Both the position numbers and the translations under genes were made by a program. A stretch of 22,490 bases of DNA from a virus: positions 1 to 22,490 of IMG/VR virus record IMGVR_UViG_3300048010_000058, one strand, 5' to 3'. Under the pieces are notes generated by a model, which worked only from the letters and a program-made list of their open reading frames with translations, did no database searches and was not told where the DNA came from. Positions 16,365 through 22,363 of the stretch are shown here, piece by piece. Every line of letters starts with the position of its first letter. Positions within the stretch are counted from its first letter, which is position 1.

Positions 16365-17885
16365 TTATTTCTCCTTGTGCATTAAGAACGCAAAACTGAT
16401 AACCGTTACGTCGGTATCAACGTCCTTTTCTTCTGTGCGGAACCGAAGCCTGACGCCGCGAAAGATGTGGTTAAATGGGAAGGTGTAGTCGGATTTTAGA
16501 GGAGCATCACCCCAATGCGTATCACCAGGAAGACGATCAAGATTTATTTCTAACGAAGACATCATACGCTCTTCATCATCAACAGCGTCGATAAAAAACC
16601 GACCTCTTCCTGTTGCTTGAATAATTACTGAGTGTGTACGCTTACTGTTGAGAAAATCGCCCAGCCATAAGACAGGAGTTTCCGCAACCATTGGTGAGCG
16701 TCTTAGATCAGCAAGGCCAGTGTCTTGAGTAATCACCCTGTCCGTTGCTTCATAAACTCCATCCGCTGTGCCAAACATTAAACGACCACCAAGGAATGCA
16801 CCGCAACGCGGTAAGAGTGTGTCGCCTAATTGGAAGTTGACCATTTCATATCCAGAACGGAAATTCATAGATAGTCTCTTGGTCTGAGTACCCCCAGGAC
16901 GCGGAAAGAAAACATGATAGGTTTGTGTGTCGGGATCATAGACCGCGCTGATCATTCTTGGATCTGGCGTCGTCTTTACAAGTTCTTGATATAGCGGCTC
17001 GACTTCATCAGAGAGAGAAGCTTCCGCGATAGTAATACCGTTTTGCTCTGATCGCATGATTGAGTGAATACCGCGACGTGAACAGAACAAAAGGTCAGAG
17101 CCAGCATTCACAATTGAGTTGTGGCTGATACAACCAATACGAAGGTTAGCACGGCTGTCTAGCTGCCATTGCTCAAAGTCTGGGTCGATGATGTAAACGA
17201 GCGTTTGGTCTTTTGTGAAAACCGCTAGTCGGTTTGCCTCGAATGCTCCAAGCCCTGTGATTTCATCCGCTGTCCCAATAAGATTGGAAATGTCGATAAA
17301 TGAAGCACGGGTTACTTCTTCAGTAATAGCTTCTTCTTCTAGAAAGATGTCGGGATTATCAACTCTGCTAAACTCAACTACCGTTGGCCTATCTTTAAAT
17401 CCAGATATAGCAAGTCTTCTTTGAATAGGAACTCCAAAGGAAGGTTTGATAGAAGCTGTTGCTGTATCAAATTGAAACCCATCATAACGATACATTCTGT
17501 GATCTTTACAGAAAATATGCACCTTACCTTTAAAGTTAGTCATAGTGATTATTGCATCTTTAGCGTATGCCGACTCCACCCTATCACCACGATCTGAGGC
17601 TAAGTGAGTATTTGCAGCGTCTTCCTCTGCGTAACAAACACCTTCCCTGTTGTAGAACCGAAGGGCTTTTACTGGAAACCGATTAGATCCAGTATGTAAA
17701 AAGAACTTAGGATCTCGTATTAACTGACCACGATAGTCCACAAAACAATTTTCAAGGTTGAAAAAGTTTTGATCCTTTTGGGTTTCCATCGCTGTAATGT
17801 CACGAGAACGGTCAATGCCACGAAACCCGTAATAGGTCGTGGCCTGAGATTTTATAGCGATTGGTGCGTAAGCTAGTCTTGCCAT
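16365..17885 (-). CDS. Tail nozzle protein, P22 gp10 / T7 gp12-type beta-propeller
   Basis: The protein has 506 residues, rich in beta strands. Phrases such as NFFNLENCFVDYRGQLIRDP near the N-terminus, ITGLGAFEANRLAVFTKDQT, QLDSRANLRIGCISHNSIVN, DLLFCSRRGIHSIMRS and YDPDTQTYHVFFPR are the recurring blocks of podovirus tail-tube (nozzle) proteins that form a propeller ring under the adaptor. P22 gp10 (472 aa) is near in size; T7 gp12 is larger. It follows the putative adaptor (TAATG overlap) and precedes the fibre, the expected order from head to tail tip. The role is from block recognition and context; a specific family was not confirmed. Confidence 0.75.
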   Translation of the reverse strand: MARLAYAPIAIKSQATTYYGFRGIDRSRDITAMETQKDQNFFNLENCFVDYRGQLIRDPKFFLHTGSNRFPVKALRFYNREGVCYAEEDAANTHLASDRGDRVESAYAKDAIITMTNFKGKVHIFCKDHRMYRYDGFQFDTATASIKPSFGVPIQRRLAISGFKDRPTVVEFSRVDNPDIFLEEEAITEEVTRASFIDISNLIGTADEITGLGAFEANRLAVFTKDQTLVYIIDPDFEQWQLDSRANLRIGCISHNSIVNAGSDLLFCSRRGIHSIMRSEQNGITIAEASLSDEVEPLYQELVKTTPDPRMISAVYDPDTQTYHVFFPRPGGTQTKRLSMNFRSGYEMVNFQLGDTLLPRCGAFLGGRLMFGTADGVYEATDRVITQDTGLADLRRSPMVAETPVLWLGDFLNSKRTHSVIIQATGRGRFFIDAVDDEERMMSSLEINLDRLPGDTHWGDAPLKSDYTFPFNHIFRGVRLRFRTEEKDVDTDVTVISFAFLMHKEK

Positions 17886-18385
17886 TATTTATACCGTTTG
17901 TTCGACCCACCATCTTTGATATTAACCGTATACCCTTTGTTCCCATGAGTACGGTTATGCAAAGTATCCGTTAAGTTTGCTTGATACATTTGTAGAAAAA
18001 CCATTGCCTTATCTGATCCCTGTTGGATCAAATAATGTGCGGTCAAACCATCAATCATTATCATGTCTGGAATAGGGCGGCACTCTGTAGGATCATTGTA
18101 GTAGTCAATGTCGCCACCCGTCCAATAAGGGTTTCGTCTTATTTCTTCAACGATACGGTTCGCCAATTCAATCATCATCATCATCACTTCACCGTCAATA
18201 CGGGAAGGTGAGAAGTTACCAGCCCTAGTAAGAGCCGATCTTACCAAGTCTTCAAGGGGGGTGTTCTCTTTTGAACCAGCCGCAAACGGCTTAACAATGC
18301 TTTCTGGTGTTGCGCTAGATGTACTGGTTTGCACAACGGAAGTGTCAGACGTTGTTGAATTTTCCGTAGTCGCTGAATATCCCAT
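17885..18385 (-). CDS. Putative head-tail adaptor protein
   Basis: The protein has 166 residues. A Ser/Thr-rich disordered start (1-45) is followed by a helical core: EDLVRSALTRAGNFSP, EVMMMMIELANRIVEEIRRN, then PDMIMIDGLTAHYLIQQGSD and KAMVFLQMYQANLTDTLHN. Podovirus adaptors that ring the portal (T7 gp11, P22 gp4; 166-196 aa) are this size, alpha-helical, and directly before the nozzle gene, as here. P22 gp4 also has 166 residues, but I cannot claim sequence similarity. It starts at an ATG overlapping the stop of the 112-aa gene and ends overlapping the nozzle start. Name given from size, helices and gene order. Confidence 0.7.
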   Translation of the reverse strand: MGYSATTENSTTSDTSVVQTSTSSATPESIVKPFAAGSKENTPLEDLVRSALTRAGNFSPSRIDGEVMMMMIELANRIVEEIRRNPYWTGGDIDYYNDPTECRPIPDMIMIDGLTAHYLIQQGSDKAMVFLQMYQANLTDTLHNRTHGNKGYTVNIKDGGSNKRYK

Positions 18386-18723
18386 TAATCGTCAGCCTTG
18401 ATAATGCGACCTGACCAAACATGATGGTGTTTAGCCATAGAGTTTACAAGGTCATTAGGAACTTTCCACCAAACATGTGTGCGGCTACCATCCCACGCAC
18501 CACGAACTCGACTATCACCAATCCTAAGATCAAAGACAGACGCTTCTTCATCAGACGAAACATACATGGAAAATGGACTAGACGCTTCTAGTGTGGGTGC
18601 TTTCTTTTGCTTTGCTTTCTTCTTTGGGTTTTCTTCACTTACCCAAGCTTCATTAACATTGGGAGTTGAAGGATCGTCACCAATAAGACGACCATTATTA
18701 TCTCGCGCACGTTTTTTAGTCAT
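18385..18723 (-). CDS. Unknown protein between capsid and tail adaptor genes
   Basis: The protein has 112 residues. Residues 1-42 are basic and probably disordered (MTKKRARDNNGRLIGDDPST, then PKKKAKQKKAP). Residues 50-112 form a small folded domain with VFDLRIGDSRVRGAW and HVWWKVPNDLVNSMAKHHHV. It is the first gene after the terminator and octamer, with a clear AGGAGTAACC site before the ATG. Marine phages often carry a small protein with this RxxNGRxxxDDPSTPxVNEAW start next to the capsid gene, as I recall, but with no known function. Head decoration or completion is possible. Confidence 0.75.
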   Translation of the reverse strand: MTKKRARDNNGRLIGDDPSTPNVNEAWVSEENPKKKAKQKKAPTLEASSPFSMYVSSDEEASVFDLRIGDSRVRGAWDGSRTHVWWKVPNDLVNSMAKHHHVWSGRIIKADD

Positions 18724-18777
18724 AAGGTTACTCCTAAATTTACCTACCTATTATTTATGCTGATTTTTCACCCCTTA

Positions 18778-18785
18778 GTCGTCCC
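18778..18785 (-). promoter_or_regulatory. Octamer GGGACGAC, putative late phage promoter for the tail block
   Basis: An exact copy of the junction octamer. It begins at the base after the U-rich tail of the capsid-gene terminator, in the context TTATTGGGACGACTAA, about 55 bases before the 112-aa gene's ATG. Read-through is cut and transcription is restarted at one point. This copy looks most like the short promoter of cyanophage Syn5 RNA polymerase as I remember it (ATTGGGCACCCGTAA). Confidence 0.62.
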
Positions 18786-18813
18786 AATAAGAAAGGGCGA
18801 CCGAAGCCGCCCT
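18786..18813 (-). terminator. Rho-independent terminator after the capsid gene
   Basis: On the minus strand AGGGCGGC-TTCG-GTCGCCCT forms an 8-bp stem (one G-U pair) closed by a C(UUCG)G tetraloop, an especially stable loop. It is followed by TTCTTATT. It lies 23 bases after the capsid stop, matching the position of T-phi after T7 gene 10. Partial termination here would make capsid mRNA more abundant than tail mRNA. Confidence 0.88.
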
Positions 18814-18835
18814 ATCAATCAAACTGTGATAAAGG

Positions 18836-20002
18836 TTATGCAACCAAATCCCAATTTTTGATGTAGGTGTGAACCTTGTCTTGAAGCAATTCTAAGCCGC
18901 ATTCCGTTAGGTACTCGTGCTTAACTGCATCAAGATCGGCAGCTTGTCTATCACGTAGAAGCTGCGTATCACGCCCTTCCATATAGCGGTACTTCATATA
19001 CGGGAAGTCAATAATGACCGCCGCATTTTCCATACCAGGAACCATACGGAATTGTGGGTGTAGATGTACGGCTAATGTACCCGCAAATGTCTCATAACCT
19101 GTCAAGCTTACGCCATAGGTGTCTTCGATCACATGTGGAGTCCATCTGTCCTTACCGAATTTCTGCAAGTGTCCAGCAACTTTTGCTCCGCAGAACATAA
19201 TTTTTTGCTTGGAACCGAATGCAAAAATGTCTTCGATCAATGCACGATCAAATTGATCCTCTGTCATTGTGCTTGAAGCCGTTGAACGGTCAATCACGTT
19301 TGACAAAGTATTGATCAACCCGCCAGTGAAACGGCGTGGCTGTGATGTTGAGCCGTTGCTTTCGTTCTTCTTACCGAAGAACATTGCTCTCTCAATATCC
19401 ATCATGTGCATTTTTAAGGCTTTGGTTGCCATTTCGTCTTCTTTGTCGCCAGTCCTTAGATTTGTGGCTCTCAAAGTTTCGGTCACGGTAAATGCGGTAC
19501 GAAAAATTTGTGTAAAATTTTCAGCTACCGTCGCGTCAAAACTCACTCCTGTTGGTGATGCCGCGCCTTCTTCATATGCTGTACCAGCTATGAACAATTC
19601 TGCATTATCAGCAATCTGGTGTGATGTACCGCCGATGTTTCTTTCAACAGTTAAAGCTGTTGCTGTCGCATCCGCTGTACAACGCATTACCTCGCCTGTG
19701 GTTGCGTTTACAACAATAGAACCAGCAACCGCAAACAAGTTGTCGTTACCAGCGTCTACTGTAATAGCTGTAGTAGAAGTCGAAGCTACTGCCCCGTTTA
19801 CTGTCAGCTTTCTGTCAGGCAATTCGTCCCTAAAGTTCTTGAACTCAGGATCGTCTGTTGCCTCTGAACCTGTCATTGCTAACAGTCCGTTCAAAGGCGC
19901 ATTGCCGTTTGGTTCCAAGAGCGTAAAAAGCTCGCGGTAGTTTTTCGGGCGAAAGTCTGTATTAAACTGACCTGTACCCCGAAGTCCTTGAATACCAGCC
20001 AT
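18836..20002 (-). CDS. Major capsid protein, SU10 (DUF5309-like) HK97-fold family
   Basis: The protein has 388 residues. MAGIQGLRGTGQF at the start, a beta-rich insertion (about 68-150; the E-loop/I-domain region), then FTQIFRTAFTVTETLRATNL, DIERAMFFGKKNES, RRFTGGLINTLS, FAFGSKQKIMFCGAKVAGHL, YGVSLTGYETFAGTL, HPQFRMVPGMENAAVIIDFP, YRYMEGRDTQLLRDRQAADL and KHEYLTECGLELLQDKVH are the conserved blocks I know from SU10/DUF5309 capsid proteins. It forms the icosahedral or prolate shell. It has its own octamer promoter, a structured leader of about 150 bases, a strong AAAGGAG site, and a terminator after it, all fitting a highly expressed gene. The scaffold gene is just upstream. Confidence 0.92.
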   Translation of the reverse strand: MAGIQGLRGTGQFNTDFRPKNYRELFTLLEPNGNAPLNGLLAMTGSEATDDPEFKNFRDELPDRKLTVNGAVASTSTTAITVDAGNDNLFAVAGSIVVNATTGEVMRCTADATATALTVERNIGGTSHQIADNAELFIAGTAYEEGAASPTGVSFDATVAENFTQIFRTAFTVTETLRATNLRTGDKEDEMATKALKMHMMDIERAMFFGKKNESNGSTSQPRRFTGGLINTLSNVIDRSTASSTMTEDQFDRALIEDIFAFGSKQKIMFCGAKVAGHLQKFGKDRWTPHVIEDTYGVSLTGYETFAGTLAVHLHPQFRMVPGMENAAVIIDFPYMKYRYMEGRDTQLLRDRQAADLDAVKHEYLTECGLELLQDKVHTYIKNWDLVA

Positions 20003-20060
20003 CTGCTAGTCTCCTTTCGATAGGTTAAAATTTTCGGGGGACGTTAGTTGGCGCGGAAAA

Positions 20061-20146
20061 CACGCGACCTTCCAATTTCCCATTATAGAACAAGTGAAGC
20101 CGTAGCGTCTGTTCATGTACTAATATGTGGAAAATTAAGTCGCGTG
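20061..20146 (-). promoter_or_regulatory. Long stem in the capsid-gene mRNA leader
   Basis: CACGCGAC (20146-20139) is perfectly complementary to GTCGCGTG (20068-20061). Just inside, AATTTTCC (20136-20129) can pair with GGGAAATT (20081-20074, one imperfect position), with a loop of about 47 bases. The outer arm starts directly after GGGACGA, so the stem would cap the 5' end of the capsid mRNA. Possible roles are RNase III processing or protection from decay, as for T7 late messages. The pairing is seen; the role is inferred. Confidence 0.6.
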
Positions 20147-20153
20147 TCGTCCC
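20146..20153 (-). promoter_or_regulatory. Octamer GGGACGAC, putative late phage promoter for the capsid gene
   Basis: An exact copy of the junction octamer, 4 bases after the scaffold stop and about 143 bases before the capsid ATG, preceded by CATAAATAA. T7 also places its strongest class III promoter (phi10) between the scaffold and capsid genes. Function is inferred. Confidence 0.62.
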
Positions 20154-20157
20154 TTAT

Positions 20158-21153
20158 TTATGGATTTCTATTGGATAATGCTTTTGCAGCCATCCGCGCC
20201 ATCGTATCATCACCAGTTGGCCTTGCCGCCTCGGAAGCTGGGCTACCTGATTGAGTTTGTAAAAAGGCTTGGCGACGTGAAGACATGTCCTTTAGCCTTT
20301 GAAACTCTGGTGTGTTTCGCTGATTTGAAAAGTCTTGAACTACCTTCATAGTCAAATTACTATCTGCAAAATCTTCAGCGGTATAACCACGTTCACCAGC
20401 ATAGGCTTGGAAGTCTTGTACTGCATCGTCTGGTAAACCAGCCGCTTGTTGTGCGCGGTCTAGGTTGTTACGAATGCTTTGCTCAACAGCCGCCATTCTA
20501 TCCCCTTGGGCTTGCTGTGAAGACTGAACGCCTTGCTGTGCCTGTTGGCCCATACGCTGTGTCATTTGATTGAGCATTTGCATACCCTGACCCAAACGCT
20601 GTTCCATAGAATTTAGACGTGCAGCCGCTTCCCTATATCCAGGGGGAAGGGAAATAGCATTATCGTCTTCATACTTTTTAAACTCAGTATCTAAGTTGGG
20701 CTGTTGCGCGTTAGGCGATGGTTGCTGTGGCTGTGCAGTTCCAGCTTGAGGGTTTTGAGTTGCTCGACCCATCTGTGCATTCTTTGTGTAAGCTTGCATA
20801 GAAGCTTCCATAAGCTTTGCAGCCGTGCCACCATCAATATTACCAGCCGACATCATCTTTTCAGCTAAGTCCATAACAGGTTTCATCTGTGCTTGCTTGT
20901 GGTTTAAGTCTCGGTAACGCTCAAATGTGCTTGTGATTTGTTGAGGTGTAAGATTTCGCTCTTTGTCACCCATCTTAACCTTATACATAACAGCCGCCTC
21001 TTGCGATTTATCACCTTCAGTCTGTGGTGAAGCGACTTGGGCAGCTTGCTCTTGTGGGGTTGCGTTTTCAGCGGGTGCGCTTTGCTCTTTTGGAGCCTCG
21101 CCTGTTAATTGCTTTGCTGCAATACGAGCGATTTGGTCTTCTTCTTTTGCCAT
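20158..21153 (-). CDS. Capsid scaffolding protein
   Basis: The protein has 331 residues, Gln/Ala/Met-rich and acidic, directly before the capsid gene: the classic scaffold position (T7 gp9 is 307 aa). Residues 15-50 are disordered and Ala/Pro/Gln-rich. Residues 55-95 are VMYKVKMGDKERNLTPQQIT and a helix, a pattern common in podovirus scaffolds. Residues 180-240 form a Gln/Met coiled coil (SMEQRLGQGMQMLNQMTQRM). The two ends carry a matching helix, DQIARIAAKQL (6-16) and DDTMARMAAKAL (315-326). The ATG follows the 92-aa stop by 1 base with GAAGGAAAC upstream. No protease motif is seen. It should direct procapsid assembly and then leave. Confidence 0.85.
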   Translation of the reverse strand: MAKEEDQIARIAAKQLTGEAPKEQSAPAENATPQEQAAQVASPQTEGDKSQEAAVMYKVKMGDKERNLTPQQITSTFERYRDLNHKQAQMKPVMDLAEKMMSAGNIDGGTAAKLMEASMQAYTKNAQMGRATQNPQAGTAQPQQPSPNAQQPNLDTEFKKYEDDNAISLPPGYREAAARLNSMEQRLGQGMQMLNQMTQRMGQQAQQGVQSSQQAQGDRMAAVEQSIRNNLDRAQQAAGLPDDAVQDFQAYAGERGYTAEDFADSNLTMKVVQDFSNQRNTPEFQRLKDMSSRRQAFLQTQSGSPASEAARPTGDDTMARMAAKALSNRNP

Positions 21154-21154
21154 T

Positions 21155-21433
21155 TTAAGTTTCCTTCTCGGCCATAGCGGAGTTATAAGTTGCGTCTTCT
21201 AATGCCAGTTCGCCTTGTAGTTTGTGAATTAAACGCTCTGGCACGTTTAGTAATTGTTCAGCGGCCCAAATTGCCCCACGCTGGAAGTCCATTTGTTGCT
21301 GCGTCATATCTGGTGATCGGGCCATGCTTAGAGCGAGGGTTAGTATTTCGTCTTGCATGACCTTGTTAATTTTAGCCCAACCTTTACTTTCAGAAAGTTC
21401 GATTAGGTCTTTAAGGTCAGTTTTAATTGTCAT
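21155..21433 (-). CDS. Small helical protein upstream of the scaffold gene
   Basis: The protein has 92 residues, predicted helical throughout: TDLKDLIELSESKGWAKINK, ILTLALSMARSP, FQRGAIWAAEQLLNVPERLI and a charged end. Similar short proteins with a SKGW element and a GAxWxxxxLLxxPxxLI helix are frequent between portal and scaffold genes in marine phages, as I recall; no function is known. The ATG lies only 2 bases after the stop of the 37-aa gene and no strong ribosome site is visible, so coupled translation is likely. Confidence 0.75.
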   Translation of the reverse strand: MTIKTDLKDLIELSESKGWAKINKVMQDEILTLALSMARSPDMTQQQMDFQRGAIWAAEQLLNVPERLIHKLQGELALEDATYNSAMAEKET

Positions 21434-21435
21434 GG

Positions 21436-21549
21436 TTATTTTGAAGTTTTCATTCCTGATTTTGGTTTCTTTTTAATCGGTGCTTTCTTTGCAGCGGTCA
21501 TGCTTCCACATCCCGCCTTTCGTAATTGCCTACTTGGTCCTTTTGCCAC
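21436..21549 (-). CDS. Tiny lysine-rich protein (37 aa, GTG start)
   Basis: The frame begins GTG GCA AAA GGA, with AAAGGAAAG about 7 bases upstream, and gives VAKGPSRQLRKAGCGSMTAA and then a Lys/Pro-rich tail ending MKTSK. It overlaps the end of the 49-aa gene by 20 bases. An ATG start at codon 17 would give only 21 residues with a weaker site, so I prefer GTG. The protein is strongly basic (one Cys) and might bind DNA or the scaffold. Nothing in it is a known domain. Confidence 0.55.
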   Translation of the reverse strand: MAKGPSRQLRKAGCGSMTAAKKAPIKKKPKSGMKTSK

Positions 21550-21679
21550 TTTTCTTTCCTTTCTTCTTAGGGAAACCCTTTTTCATATTTGAATAAGCTG
21601 CATCCGAAATAGTTGAGTTAGACTTACTCCTCGACGTACCAGCTTTTTTACGCTTGTTGATATTACGATAGAGGCTCAT
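21530..21679 (-). CDS. Tiny lysine-rich protein (49 aa)
   Basis: The protein starts MSLYRNINKRKKAGTSRSKS and ends in a Lys/Gly-rich tail. The ATG overlaps the TAA of the 36-aa gene (TAATG), which supports translation. Small basic proteins with an MSLYxNIxxRKKAGTSRSKS start recur in marine phage structural regions, as far as I remember, without assigned function. Its charge suggests nucleic-acid or capsid-interior binding. Confidence 0.68.
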   Translation of the reverse strand: MSLYRNINKRKKAGTSRSKSNSTISDAAYSNMKKGFPKKKGKKSGKRTK

Positions 21680-21789
21680 TAGTAGCCTTTCTTCTTCTTC
21701 ATAGGCTTGCCAGTTTTCTTGGCGGCTTTCTTAGCAGCGGCCTTACCAGCTTTTGTGTAAGGGAATTTCTTTTTACCTACTGTTGGCAT
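21679..21789 (-). CDS. Tiny lysine-rich protein (36 aa)
   Basis: The protein starts MPTVGKKKFPYTKAGKAAAK and continues with Lys/Ala pairs to a KKKKGY end, resembling a short histone-H1 tail. The ATG has AGGAGAA 8 bases upstream, next to the stop of the 91-aa gene. About 15 of 36 residues are Lys. Similar VGKKxFPYTKxGxxAAxxAAKK peptides are common in phages, in my recollection. A DNA-compacting or virion-internal role is possible. Confidence 0.7.
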   Translation of the reverse strand: MPTVGKKKFPYTKAGKAAAKKAAKKTGKPMKKKKGY

Positions 21790-21790
21790 G

Positions 21791-22066
21791 TTAGTTCTCC
21801 TGTTCTGGGGGTTTCTTAGTTCCAAACATACGAATGTATGTCATGTCGTCTGAATAAGCCTCTGCCCATCTGTTTTCAGTGTAGGTGGCAAAGGTTATCA
21901 AATCTCCTGTGTCTAAAAATAATTGGTCAACATCTGTGTCGATCTTGGCTAACGAGTTTTCAAGATGCTCAATCCTGTGGGCTTGCTCAGATAAATAAAA
22001 TACCGCACCCACAGTTTGTGCGACGATTACGAAAACAAGTGCTACTGGAACCTTTAGATCACCCAT
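21791..22066 (-). CDS. Single-span membrane protein (holin- or spanin-like candidate)
   Basis: The protein has 91 residues. One hydrophobic segment near the start (VPVALVFVIVAQTVGAVFYL, about 6-25) is followed by a heptad helix (EQAHRIEHLENSLAKIDTDV) and an acidic C-terminus. This N-in, C-out layout fits an inner-membrane spanin or a class III type holin, but no lysis neighbour or endolysin is in view. It starts 1 base after the stop of the 86-aa gene, so it is co-translated with structural small genes. The lysis role is a guess; the membrane span is clear. Confidence 0.72.
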   Translation of the reverse strand: MGDLKVPVALVFVIVAQTVGAVFYLSEQAHRIEHLENSLAKIDTDVDQLFLDTGDLITFATYTENRWAEAYSDDMTYIRMFGTKKPPEQEN

Positions 22067-22067
22067 G

Positions 22068-22328
22068 TTAGCAGTCCCACGCTCTACGCGACCAGTAGTT
22101 AGCCGTTAGTTTGTTGCTCTTTCCCTTGATGCCGCCAGAACGTGCGCAATAAGACTTTTTATTCTTTGGGTTTCCCTTCTTGATAGACATTTTAGGATCT
22201 CCAAATCGAACAACCACTTCCTTGCCACCCGAGCAAGCCTTTACAACAGACTTCTTCTTGCTCCCCGCTGGTGCGCGACGAGGCTTGTTACAAGGCATAG
22301 ATTTTTTCGACACACGTTTAGTCGCCAT
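22068..22328 (-). CDS. Cys/Lys-rich small protein (DUF6321-like)
   Basis: The protein has 86 residues. It is basic, with Cys at 13, 32, 60 and 86, and carries KACSGGKEVVVRFGDPKMSI, then KKSYCARSGG and a final NYWSRRAWDC. The run KACxxGKExxxRFGDxxMxIxK...SxxARxxx...YWSxxxW is what I remember of the DUF6321 phage family; the function is unknown. The start ATG at 22328 has AAAGGAGTTG upstream and is the first gene after the octamer at 22370, so it leads the scaffold/small-gene block. Four Cys might hold a metal, but the spacing is not a standard zinc finger. Confidence 0.8.
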   Translation of the reverse strand: MATKRVSKKSMPCNKPRRAPAGSKKKSVVKACSGGKEVVVRFGDPKMSIKKGNPKNKKSYCARSGGIKGKSNKLTANYWSRRAWDC

Positions 22329-22363
22329 AACAACTCCTTTCGGACATTATCCCTATTCACTGA

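Noticed and set aside
19269-19940. Plus-strand open frame of 223 codons
   Set aside because: It is antisense to the major capsid gene, whose family is recognised; the peptide shows no domain.
21791-22066. Firm holin or spanin call
   Set aside because: One membrane span and a coiled coil are seen, but no endolysin or partner spanin is nearby, so only a candidate is listed.
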